Assembly: GCF_023149135.1 (NCBI RefSeq)
Contig: NZ_JAIWJX010000002.1
Location: 2,170,001 to 2,234,000, forward strand
Direction: 5' to 3'
DNA: 64,000 nt
From: Fictibacillus marinisediminis
Lineage (GTDB): Bacteria; Bacillota; Bacilli; Bacillales; Fictibacillaceae
Numbering within the stretch: the first letter of the stretch is position 1; the number at the start of each line of letters is the position of its first letter. A model generated the notes under the pieces. That model was not told the DNA's origin, searched no databases, and was given only the letters and a program-made list of their open reading frames with translations. The position numbers and the translations under genes are program-made. Positions 44,905-52,993 of the stretch are shown here, piece after piece.

Positions 44905-45963
44905 ATGAGTAAGGATACGATAGCCGTTCGCCAGGGTGAAGAACTGGATCTTGCTGCTCTTGAGCGTTTCCTTAGGCATTCAATGGATGAATTGCCGGAA
45001 GAGACGCTGGAAGTCCGGCAGTTTTCAGGCGGCCATTCCAATCTGACATATCAGCTCAAAATGGGTGAATGGGAAGCCGTTCTGCGGAGGCCGCCGCTTG
45101 GCCCCGTAGCGCCTAAAGCTCACGATATGGAGCGGGAATTCCGTATCCTGTCTGAGATTCATGAAATGTTCCCTCCGGCTCCAAAGCCTCTTCTTTTTTC
45201 AAAAGGAGAGGAGATTATTGGACGACCGTTTTTCTTGATGGAGAGAAAACACGGAATCGTAGTTGATACCTCTTTTCCGAAGGGAGTCCAGGTGACTCGG
45301 CATTTATGCGGCCAGATTTCCAGTGAGATGGTGAATCAGCTTGTCCAGCTGCATGCCATTGACTACGAAAAAACAGGATTATCTGAAATCAGCAAGCCTG
45401 ATGGGTTCATGGAACGGCAGGTGCATGGATGGATATCCAGATATGATCGTTCGAAAACCGATGATATTCCGGAAGTAAAGCATTTGACCACATGGCTTGC
45501 CGCCCATATCCCAACACAGCAGCCCGCTTCCATAATCCATTATGATTACAAGCTCAATAACAGTATGTTTGATCAGCGCTTGAACCACATGACAGGATTG
45601 TTTGACTGGGAGATGAGTACGGTTGGGGACCCCCTCGCCGATCTTGGAGTCGCCATGGGATACTGGATTGAAGCCGATGATCCCGATCTTTTGAAAACGG
45701 GACTGGGAAAACCGCCTGTAACCACTATGGAAGGTTTTTTTACGAGGGAACAGTTTATAGAGGAATATGCTAAAAAAAGCGGTAGAGACGTTAGCGCAAT
45801 CAATTTTTACTTAACGTTCGCCTATTTCAAACTAGCTGTTATCTGCCAGCAAATCTATTACCGGTATAAAAAAGGGCAAACCGAGGATGCCCGCTTTTCA
45901 CAATTTCATCACTTTGTCAAAAGCTTGATCCTGCATGCCTCCCATACTGCTTTTGAACAATGA
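44905..45963 (+). CDS. APH-family phosphotransferase, ACAD10/LvaA-like kinase
   Basis: A 352-residue protein with the aminoglycoside-kinase fold. EVRQFSGGHSNLTYQLKMG is the nucleotide loop, IIHYDYKLNNSMFD carries the catalytic Asp and Asn (HxDxxxxN), and LFDWEMSTVGDPLADLG is the metal-binding DxD/DFG equivalent. This subfamily accompanies acyl-CoA dehydrogenases; LvaA of Pseudomonas and the kinase domain of ACAD10/11 phosphorylate the 4-hydroxyl of 4-hydroxyacyl-CoA. The canonical HGDY is HYDY here. ATG 44905 follows GGTGGAGGA; GTG 44893 overlaps that site. The next gene begins 9 nt later. Confidence 0.85.
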   Translation: MSKDTIAVRQGEELDLAALERFLRHSMDELPEETLEVRQFSGGHSNLTYQLKMGEWEAVLRRPPLGPVAPKAHDMEREFRILSEIHEMFPPAPKPLLFSKGEEIIGRPFFLMERKHGIVVDTSFPKGVQVTRHLCGQISSEMVNQLVQLHAIDYEKTGLSEISKPDGFMERQVHGWISRYDRSKTDDIPEVKHLTTWLAAHIPTQQPASIIHYDYKLNNSMFDQRLNHMTGLFDWEMSTVGDPLADLGVAMGYWIEADDPDLLKTGLGKPPVTTMEGFFTREQFIEEYAKKSGRDVSAINFYLTFAYFKLAVICQQIYYRYKKGQTEDARFSQFHHFVKSLILHASHTAFEQ

Positions 45964-45972
45964 GGTGAAGAG

Positions 45973-46725
45973 ATGAAAGTCCATTTGCTTTTGAAAAAGG
46001 AAGAGATCCATTCCGAAAAGATGGCTGAAAATAACAAGATTGCCGTGGTGCTTGATGTCTTGTTGGCGACCACGACCATCGTATCTGCGTTGTATCAAAG
46101 AGCAAAAGATGTTATTCCAGTGAAAGACCACAAAGAAGCGCGGGAATTATCAAAAATGTTCCAAAAGGGAGATTACCTTCTGGCCGGAGAGCTGCATGCC
46201 AAACCAATTGACGGTTTTCTATATCCGAGCCCTTTATTGCTCAGTGGCCAAGTCCAGGGAAAAACACTCATCTTATCCACGACGAACGGCACAGTGGCTC
46301 TTCGAAAAACAGCAGGGGCACAAAAAGTATATATTTCTTCTTTACTGAATAATACAGCGACTGCTAAGGCTTTGTTACATCACAATAGTTCGAGTACGAT
46401 CGTTATCATCTGCTCCGGCAATTCCGGAGAGACGAGCCTCGAGGATGTATATGGAGCAGGACATCTCATTACGGCGTTAGTTGAGCTGGGTGGAGAACCG
46501 CTGCAGCTGAGTGACGCTGCCCAAACGGCCTACTATCTGTATAAAGGAAACAGACAGAATGCTTATCAGGTTCTTCAGTCGTCCTATGTTGGAAATTTAT
46601 TTGCCAGCCACGGCTTATTTGACGACTTGGATTTTGCCTCTGCTGTCGATGCAGCCCCTGTTGTTGCGGTGCTGAAGGATGGGAAAGCCACCATTGAACA
46701 AGAGCACGCCCAACAGCAATCTTAA
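45973..46725 (+). CDS. Divergent ComB-family (2-phosphosulfolactate phosphatase-like) protein
   Basis: A 250-residue protein whose overall layout (VVLDVLLATTTIVSAL, LLAGELHAKPIDGFLYPSP, STTNGTVALRKT, IVIICSGNSGETSLEDVYGAG) matches ComB, a phosphatase of coenzyme M and sulfolactate metabolism. Several usually basic positions are changed: DVLRATT reads DVLLATT, GER reads GEL, GNSP reads YPSP and TTNGTR reads TTNGTV, as I recall the family pattern. No other coenzyme M genes are present. It follows the kinase by 9 nt, so it may act on a phosphorylated acyl intermediate. That role is inference. Confidence 0.75.
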   Translation: MKVHLLLKKEEIHSEKMAENNKIAVVLDVLLATTTIVSALYQRAKDVIPVKDHKEARELSKMFQKGDYLLAGELHAKPIDGFLYPSPLLLSGQVQGKTLILSTTNGTVALRKTAGAQKVYISSLLNNTATAKALLHHNSSSTIVIICSGNSGETSLEDVYGAGHLITALVELGGEPLQLSDAAQTAYYLYKGNRQNAYQVLQSSYVGNLFASHGLFDDLDFASAVDAAPVVAVLKDGKATIEQEHAQQQS

Positions 46726-46748
46726 ACACAAAAAGGGAGGGAACTTTC

Positions 46749-48524
46749 ATGGAACAAACCGGTACGAGAGTGAAAGGTTCCGGATTTTTATTTTCATCCA
46801 TAGATTTGAATCACTTGTTTACCCCGGAGGATTTCACTGAAGAACATGTGATGATCAAGGCAACGGCCAGGCAATTTATTGAAAAAGAAGTCGGTCCTTA
46901 TCGCGAAAACATCGAGAGCCAGGATTTTAAACGGATTGTTTCTTTATTAAAAAAAGCAGGAGAGCTTGGCCTTTTGGCTCACAGTATTCCTGAACAATAC
47001 GGCGGGCTGGGCCTCGATAAGATCAGCAAGGGCATCGTCGGTGAGATGGTCGGCCCTTCAAGCGGATACGGCGTAGCGCATTCCAATCATACGTGTATCG
47101 CCACACTGCCAATCACCTATTTCGGTACACCAGAACAAAAGAAAAAGTACCTTCCGAAAATGGCATCAGGTGAACTCCTAGGTGCCTATTGTCTGACAGA
47201 ACCAAATGCCGGCTCAGATGCCTTGGCCGCGCAAACGACAGCAGTCCTGAACGAGGAAGGGACTCATTATGTTTTAAATGGTACAAAAATCTATATTACC
47301 AACGCTGTTTTTTCAGACACCTTTATCGTGTATGCAAAAGTGGATGGATCAAAATTTACAGCCTTTATTGTTGAAAAGGATTTTCCAGGCTTAGCACTTG
47401 GACCCGAAGAAAATAAAATGGGGATCAAAGGTTCATCGACCCGGTCGGTTATTCTTGAAGATTGTCTCGTACCCGTGGAAAACCTGCTTGGCGATATCGG
47501 AAAAGGCCATGTTATCGCCTTAAATGTCCTGAACCTTGGAAGATTTAATCTTGGATCCGCCACTATGGGAGCTGCAAAATACGGGTACCAGAAAGCGGTA
47601 CAGTTTATTCAGGAACGTAAACAATTTAAGCGGCGGATCGCTGACTTTCCAGCTACGAAAGAAAAAATCTCCAAACTGGCTGCCCGCCTGTATGCGGCAG
47701 AATCTCTCCAGTACCGGACAGCAAGCTTAATTGAAGATGCTCTTCATGATCTGGATGATATTGCTGATTTAAACACGGTCGGCAAACGGCTGAGTGAGTA
47801 TTCCGCAGAATGTGCGGTCTGTAAGATCTATGGATCTGAAACATTGGATTATGTTGCGGATGAAGCGCTGCAGCTCCATGGCGGTGCAGGATTTATCAAA
47901 GAATACGGCATCGAACAGATGTACAGAGACTCACGAATCAACAGAATCTTTGAAGGCACCAACGAAATTAACCGGCTGCTGATCCCAACCCACCTTTTTA
48001 GAAAGTCGCTAAAAAGGGAGATCGACCTGCATACCCCTATTCAACGAGCGGTGCTTTCACTGCAAAAGGAATCTGCACAAGATACCTCTTTTATGGCAGA
48101 TGAACAACATGCTGTTGAAACGATCCGCAGCCTTTTCCTCCTATCTGCCGGTCTAGTTTTTGAAGTGTATGGTGAAGAACTTCCCCATGAACAGGAGGCC
48201 TTAATGGCGCTTGCTGATTTGGCGATCATACTTTATGCTGCTGAATCGGCTGTTTTCCGTACATTGAAGTCAGTCATGAAAAAAGGGGAAGAAAAAGCAG
48301 CACTCAAAATAGGCCTTACCCATACGATTTTAGAAGATAGTCTATGGGAAGCTGAAATGCTGTCACGCAAGCTTGTCCACGAACTGACGGATGGTGAGAA
48401 AACAAATCAGCTGGTCATGCTGATCACGCAATCTTGTAACCGCTGTCATCAATTTGGGAAAAGTGTCGCAAGAAACCGCATGATCGCAGAGAAACAATAT
48501 GAAGCAAATACTTTTATTTGCTAA
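46749..48524 (+). CDS. Acyl-CoA dehydrogenase, FadE/VLCAD-like
   Basis: A 591-residue FAD dehydrogenase. Standard domains are present: LTEPNAGSDALAAQTTAVLN, KIYITNAVFSDTFIVYAKV, the flavin-stacking QLHGGAGFIKEYGIEQMYRD and catalytic region RIFEGTNEINR. A C-terminal extension of about 170 residues resembles the VLCAD/ACAD9 tail and B. subtilis FadE-type proteins. GGGAGG precedes ATG 46749. It would perform the first beta-oxidation step on long or branched acyl-CoA, distinct from the 38104 enzyme. Confidence 0.9.
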   Translation: MEQTGTRVKGSGFLFSSIDLNHLFTPEDFTEEHVMIKATARQFIEKEVGPYRENIESQDFKRIVSLLKKAGELGLLAHSIPEQYGGLGLDKISKGIVGEMVGPSSGYGVAHSNHTCIATLPITYFGTPEQKKKYLPKMASGELLGAYCLTEPNAGSDALAAQTTAVLNEEGTHYVLNGTKIYITNAVFSDTFIVYAKVDGSKFTAFIVEKDFPGLALGPEENKMGIKGSSTRSVILEDCLVPVENLLGDIGKGHVIALNVLNLGRFNLGSATMGAAKYGYQKAVQFIQERKQFKRRIADFPATKEKISKLAARLYAAESLQYRTASLIEDALHDLDDIADLNTVGKRLSEYSAECAVCKIYGSETLDYVADEALQLHGGAGFIKEYGIEQMYRDSRINRIFEGTNEINRLLIPTHLFRKSLKREIDLHTPIQRAVLSLQKESAQDTSFMADEQHAVETIRSLFLLSAGLVFEVYGEELPHEQEALMALADLAIILYAAESAVFRTLKSVMKKGEEKAALKIGLTHTILEDSLWEAEMLSRKLVHELTDGEKTNQLVMLITQSCNRCHQFGKSVARNRMIAEKQYEANTFIC

Positions 48525-48536
48525 AGGAGACGGATT

Positions 48537-49313
48537 ATGAAGTTCACGCACTCTATTGCCCTAATCACTGGAGCCGGCAGCGGAATAGGGCAAGCCGCTT
48601 CAATCAAACTGGCGAAAGAGGGGGCCAAAGTGATTTTAGTCGGGCGGACAAAGTCTAAACTGGAAAACACGTCGGCAGAGATCTGCAAAATTCCCAATGC
48701 TCAGGCAGCGGGAATTTTCACAGCAGATGTAACGAGTGAAAAAGAAGTTGAGGGATTGGCAGAACACGTCCAATCGCAATTTGGTGAGCTGCACGTGCTG
48801 ATCAATAATGCAGGCGGCAGCTCCCAAACAAGAATCATGGAAACTGCTGCCAGTGAATGGGATCACGTACAAAGCGCCAACTTAAAGAGCGTGTTTCTCG
48901 TTTCTCGTATGCTAGGAAAAATCATGATTGATGGTGCCAAAAAAGAAACAAACCGGCAGAACCGGGCCATTGTCAATGTAGCCTCCCTTTCCGGACATCA
49001 GGCAGGTGCCCATATTCCGCATTACAGTGCTGCAAAAGCCGGTGTCATCAATTTTACGAGAGCACTTGCCTTGGAACTATCCCCTTATTGCATCCGGGTC
49101 AACTCTGTTTCTCCCGGTTTTATTGAAACACCGCTCACAGAAGAAGGTCTTGAGAATGAACAATTTGTAAGAGCCATCAAAAAAAATACCGCATTAAAAA
49201 GGGTCGGCAAGCCGGAGGAGATCGCCAATATTATATCTTTTCTAGCATCGAGTGAAGCTTCTTATATGACAGGGTCAGACGTACTAGCTGACGGCGGCTG
49301 GCTCATTATGTAA
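48537..49313 (+). CDS. Short-chain dehydrogenase/reductase
   Basis: A 258-residue SDR. ALITGAGSGIGQAASIKLAK, NNAGGSSQTRI, Ser in VNVASLSGHQAGA and YSAAKAGV (YxxxK), closing with SVSPGFIETPL. AAGGAG precedes ATG 48537, which starts 12 nt after the dehydrogenase gene. Probably a hydroxyacyl-CoA or related alcohol dehydrogenase. Confidence 0.88.
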   Translation: MKFTHSIALITGAGSGIGQAASIKLAKEGAKVILVGRTKSKLENTSAEICKIPNAQAAGIFTADVTSEKEVEGLAEHVQSQFGELHVLINNAGGSSQTRIMETAASEWDHVQSANLKSVFLVSRMLGKIMIDGAKKETNRQNRAIVNVASLSGHQAGAHIPHYSAAKAGVINFTRALALELSPYCIRVNSVSPGFIETPLTEEGLENEQFVRAIKKNTALKRVGKPEEIANIISFLASSEASYMTGSDVLADGGWLIM

Positions 49314-49331
49314 TTAAAGGAGGAGAAAATA

Positions 49332-50111
49332 ATGAATCAAGAACACCTTTTAGTAGAATTCGAGGGTCCGATAATGATCCTCACCTTAAACAGACCGGAG
49401 AGTTTAAATTCCTTCAGCGAGGAAATGATCACCGGGTTGACCGATGCATGCGCTGAAGCACAAAACCGAGAAGATATAAAAGTCATCGTGCTCAAGGGAG
49501 CTGGTCGCTCTTTCAGTGCAGGCGGTGATGTCAAAACGATGGGGCAGGCGACTTCCAATGATGTGTATCAGCATATCGGCAAACTCAACCGCTGCATCCT
49601 GGCGATGAAAGAAACGGAGATTCCGATCATTGCTGCTGTCCACGGATTTGCTGCGGGGGCCGGCTTTAACCTTGCGATGGCCTGCGACTTAATCGTCTCT
49701 GCAGAAGACAGCAAATTTGCGCTGAGTTTCTCACAGGTCGGACTGATCTCTGATGGAGGAGGCTCTTACTTCCTGCCTAAGCTCATCGGGCCTCATCTAG
49801 CAAAACAGTTCTTTTTCAGCGCCGAGCCGATTTCAGCAGCGAGACTTTACCAATTAGGAGTAATCAATTACCTGGCTCCACTTGAAAGTCTGGAGGCTGA
49901 AGTGTTCAAATTGGCTGCTAAACTGGCAAACGGTCCTGTGGCAGCCTTTGGAAAGATGAAAAAGCTTATTGATGCTTCCTATCAATCTACCCTTGAAGAG
50001 ATTCTTGAGCAGGAACGTTTAAACCAGACACTTATGATCTCAACAGAAGATCATCAAGAAGGCATTTCGGCGTTTAAAGAAAAAAGACAGCCCGTGTTTA
50101 CCGGTAAATAG
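49332..50111 (+). CDS. Crotonase-family enoyl-CoA isomerase (PaaG-like)
   Basis: A 259-residue crotonase. The oxyanion loop SFSAGGDVKTM is present, but both hydratase glutamates are missing: GAGFNLAMACDL replaces GGGCELA and FSQVGLISDGGGSYFLP replaces the PEV/PEI segment. The Asp in LISDGGGSYFLP is that of PaaG/PaaB-type isomerases, so double-bond isomerisation is more likely than hydration. It complements the true hydratase at 43650. AAAGGAGGAG precedes ATG 49332. Confidence 0.85.
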   Translation: MNQEHLLVEFEGPIMILTLNRPESLNSFSEEMITGLTDACAEAQNREDIKVIVLKGAGRSFSAGGDVKTMGQATSNDVYQHIGKLNRCILAMKETEIPIIAAVHGFAAGAGFNLAMACDLIVSAEDSKFALSFSQVGLISDGGGSYFLPKLIGPHLAKQFFFSAEPISAARLYQLGVINYLAPLESLEAEVFKLAAKLANGPVAAFGKMKKLIDASYQSTLEEILEQERLNQTLMISTEDHQEGISAFKEKRQPVFTGK

Positions 50112-50121
50112 GAGGATGACG

Positions 50122-51096
50122 ATGAAAGCAGTGCGATTTAAAGAATATGGCGGACCGCAAGTGCTGGAGAATGTTGAACTCGACAAACCTGTTCCTAAAG
50201 GACATGAAGTACTGATTGAAATCCATGCTGTCGGCGTGAATTATGCGGATACGGCACGCAGAGAAGGCCAATATGTCATTCCTACACCTTTGCCATTTGT
50301 TCCTGGAGCTGAAGTCGCAGGGGTCGTTGTTGAAACAGGAGAGAAATCCGCTCACATAAAACCTGGCACAAGGGTCGTGACCTTAATCGAATCCGGTGGC
50401 TACGCAGAATATGCGCTGGCTGATGGAAGATTTGTAATACCGATTGATGACCATCTCGATTTTCAGCAGGCTGCCGCATTGCCTCTGCAGGGATTAAGCG
50501 CCTACCATATTCTTAAAACGATGGGAAGGCTTGAAGAAGGAGAAACGGTGCTCGTTCATGCGGCAGGCGGAGGAGTCGGAACGATCGCTGTCCAGCTTGC
50601 GAAGCTTTTTGGAGCCGGAAAAATCATAGCAACTGCCAGTTCTGAGGACAAGCTGGAACTTGCCCGGCAGATGGGCGCTGATGTGGCGGTCAACTATACG
50701 GAGGATGGCTGGGAAAATAAAGTTCTCGAAGCAACAGATGGCAAAGGCGTAGATGTGGCTCTAGAAATGGCAGGAGGCGATGTGTTCCATAAGACACTGA
50801 AATGTCTCGCTGTGTTTGGCAGGATTGTTGTTTATGGTGTCGCAAGCGGGGAGCCGAGCAAATTTTATCCTTCGAACCTTATGGGAAAAAATCAATCCGT
50901 GATAGGATTTTTCCTTCCTCAGATCATGAGAAGGCCTGACCTGTTAAAGCCAAGCCTTCAGGAGCTGTTTACGTATCTGGCTCAAGGCAAGCTGAAACTG
51001 AACATCGGTGAAGTTTTCCCTTTAAGAGAGGCTGCACAGGTTCATGACCTCATGCAGTCAAGAAAGACAAAAGGAAAGCTGCTGTTAAAGCCATAA
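50122..51096 (+). CDS. Quinone oxidoreductase-like MDR protein
   Basis: A 324-residue zinc-independent MDR enzyme (Qor type). FVPGAEVAGVVVETGEKSA, YAEYALADGRFVIPI and the NADPH site HAAGGGVGTIAVQLAKLFGAG are present, with no zinc cysteines. ATG 50122 is 6 nt from AGGAGG; ATG 50116 abuts it. It is the last intact gene of the cluster and could reduce an enoyl thioester or enone. Confidence 0.88.
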   Translation: MKAVRFKEYGGPQVLENVELDKPVPKGHEVLIEIHAVGVNYADTARREGQYVIPTPLPFVPGAEVAGVVVETGEKSAHIKPGTRVVTLIESGGYAEYALADGRFVIPIDDHLDFQQAAALPLQGLSAYHILKTMGRLEEGETVLVHAAGGGVGTIAVQLAKLFGAGKIIATASSEDKLELARQMGADVAVNYTEDGWENKVLEATDGKGVDVALEMAGGDVFHKTLKCLAVFGRIVVYGVASGEPSKFYPSNLMGKNQSVIGFFLPQIMRRPDLLKPSLQELFTYLAQGKLKLNIGEVFPLREAAQVHDLMQSRKTKGKLLLKP

Positions 51097-51199
51097 TAAC
51101 AGAGATGAACATAAAATTAAAAAAGAAAAATATGCCTCTTCATTAGTGAAGAAAGCTTCAGGAAGAAGAAAAATTGTAAGATGAGGCAGTGTCTGGACA

Positions 51200-51479
51200 A
51201 TGAATTCAATGGTGGAAACGGTGACAGGTCCTATCTCTGTTATACATTGATTCATGAGCATTTAATATTTGGCTATCCCGGCTTAACAGAGACGTAACTC
51301 TGGGGAGATTTAATGAAGAAGAGGCACTGCTCATGGAGAATTGGACGCCTGCTCATCTTTTCCTCAACATCCTGCCTGAATTAAAGGAAAAAGGAGTGAC
51401 CATTATGCAATTTGAAAAAATGTTTAATGAGAATGCCAAAGGTCTTATCAGCGGGGTGACAGAGAAAGTCATTTCTTGA
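51200..51479 (+). pseudogene. Phosphotriesterase-family hydrolase, decayed
   Basis: Three pieces of one protein in three frames. MNSMVETVTGPIS (from ATG 51200), then TLIHEHLIFGYPGL (from 51244) with the HxH metal motif, then, after a large deletion, TPAHLFLNILPELKEKGVTI and QFEKMFNENAKGLIS (from 51345, open from ATG 51333 to TGA 51477). Order and sequence match N- and C-termini of the phosphotriesterase/lactonase family. The central metal ligands are gone. The 103 nt before it (51097-51199) hold nothing recognisable. Confidence 0.75.
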
Positions 51480-51495
51480 TAACAGCATGCGAAAA

Positions 51496-51720
51496 GGGGC
51501 TGTCCAGAAAGTCGAAAATTGACCTTCAGGCAGCCCCTTTTTGGCTTGAAAAATCTTCAATGAAAAGTTAATTGAAGTGGAAGATGCGAGACTCCTGCGG
51601 GACTAGCGTGACAGGTGAGACTCCCGCCGGTGCTAGCACCAAGAGGCTCACCGCACGCCCCGCGGAAAGCGAGCAGCCTGGAACGGAAATCAACAGCTTA
51701 CAGACTTCTTGGACAGCCCC
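51496..51720. repeat. Inverted-repeat-bounded unit containing repeat family 2 and two terminators
   Basis: GGGGCTGTCCAGAAAGTC (51496-51513) and GACTTCTTGGACAGCCCC (51703-51720) are inverted copies with two mismatches. Within them lie a terminator hairpin (GGGGCTG with CAGCCCC at 51530-51536, then T run) and the family 2 repeat. The second arm is followed by TTTTTT and can also terminate transcription. The arrangement looks like a small mobile unit (MITE-like) or a terminator duplicated around a repeat. Confidence 0.65.
51567..51694 (-). repeat. Intergenic repeat family 2, minus-oriented copy
   Basis: A 128-bp element, reverse-complement oriented to 37767-37916, bounded by GTTAATT (degenerate GTTGATT) and AATCAAC. 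On the minus strand the first 37 nt equal the other copy. Its middle differs: GTGCGGTGAGCCTCTTGG and the palindrome GGTGCTAGCACC replace material absent from the plus copy, and it lacks that copy's 57-nt block. Confidence 0.82.
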
Positions 51721-51724
51721 TTTT

Positions 51725-52849
51725 TTATGATAATTGAATGGCATCTTCAACAGGATAGAGGGATAGGTCAATATCCAGTTCCATCTCTAACGCCAGTTTA
51801 GCAAGCTGCTCTCCGATAAAAGGACCCATCGTTAGCCCTGAAGCACCGAGTCCGTTGGCAAACAGAATTCCTTCCCAGCCAGGCAGTTTCCCAATCACAG
51901 GCAGAAATCCTGGAGTGAATGGGCGAAAGCCTGCTCGAGCCTCGGTGAATGAGGCTTCAGACAGACCCGGGGCGGTTTCTAATCCTTTATTAAATACTTC
52001 ATGCAAACCTCCGGCTGTAATACGATGGTCATAGCCATCAGGATCGTTTTCATGAGTCGCCCCGATAATGATGCGGCCATCCTCGAGCGCCAGCACGTAT
52101 TGATCACTGGGCGGCATCACAACAGGCCAATGACTCGTGTCAGTATCACGAAACTGCAGATGAACGATCTGCGCTTTTTGATACGTTACGTTCATATGGA
52201 TTCCCAATGGTTTAAACAGCTCATTCGCCCACGCCCCTGCACATACGATAACCTTGTTCGCTTCTATCGATTCGCCACCGGCTTTAACACCGGTCACTCT
52301 ATTTCTGCTGAATAGGAGAGAGGCATCATCCTTCACCAAGAGAGCTCCATTTTTTTGTGCGCCGCGAAGCAAAGCATCACGAAGAGCACGTCCATCAACC
52401 CGTGCCGCGCCGCTCACATGCACGGCACCATATTCTTCTTTTAGAGCAGGGAACAGAGCTTGAGCTGCCTCAGGAGTCAGGATTTTTATTTCTCCCATCT
52501 CAGGTGCTTCTTCTTTCCGTTTCAACGCACGGTCTTCCATCTTCCTCAGTTTTTCATGGTCATGTTGCAGGCTGACGGCACCTACACGAGCATAGCCCGT
52601 TTCTGTTTCACCATCTGCTCGCAGCTGTTCAATTAAAGCCGGATAAAAGGCTGCGCCGTTTTTAGCCAGTGCATACCATGCTTTATTCCGCCTCTGAGAC
52701 AGCCATGGGCAGATTATGCCTGCTGCAGCATCTGTGGCTTGCCCTTGGTGTTTCCGGTCGACAACGATGACCTCAGCGCCTTTTTTGCTTAAAAGATAAG
52801 CGGCTGACGCCCCGAGGATTCCTGCACCGACGATAACGTATCTTTGCAT
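51725..52849 (-). CDS. FAD-dependent D-amino-acid/glycine oxidase-like protein (YurR/DadA type)
   Basis: A 374-residue DAO-fold flavoprotein. VIVGAGILGASAAYLLSKKGAEVIVVDR is the FAD site; ARVDGRALRDALLRGA and VIVCAGAWANELFKPLG follow, and ARAGFRPFTPGFLPVIGKLP with GLGASGLTMGPFIGEQLAKL closes the FAD contact. Amine or amino-acid oxidation is the family reaction; the substrate is unknown. GGATGC lies before ATG 52849 on the minus strand. The 3' end abuts the T run of the neighbouring inverted-repeat unit. Confidence 0.85.
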   Translation of the reverse strand: MQRYVIVGAGILGASAAYLLSKKGAEVIVVDRKHQGQATDAAAGIICPWLSQRRNKAWYALAKNGAAFYPALIEQLRADGETETGYARVGAVSLQHDHEKLRKMEDRALKRKEEAPEMGEIKILTPEAAQALFPALKEEYGAVHVSGAARVDGRALRDALLRGAQKNGALLVKDDASLLFSRNRVTGVKAGGESIEANKVIVCAGAWANELFKPLGIHMNVTYQKAQIVHLQFRDTDTSHWPVVMPPSDQYVLALEDGRIIIGATHENDPDGYDHRITAGGLHEVFNKGLETAPGLSEASFTEARAGFRPFTPGFLPVIGKLPGWEGILFANGLGASGLTMGPFIGEQLAKLALEMELDIDLSLYPVEDAIQLS

Positions 52850-52993
52850 TTTTTCAGCATCCTTTACTTGGTTGATCCTTTTCTATTATAACCGAATCAT
52901 AGAATAGAGAAAAAAGTCCATTTTATGTATAATAAGAGGTGTTGAACGGTAAGTTGTGTTATTGAAAATGAAGTTGAAAGAGAGTGGAACATA

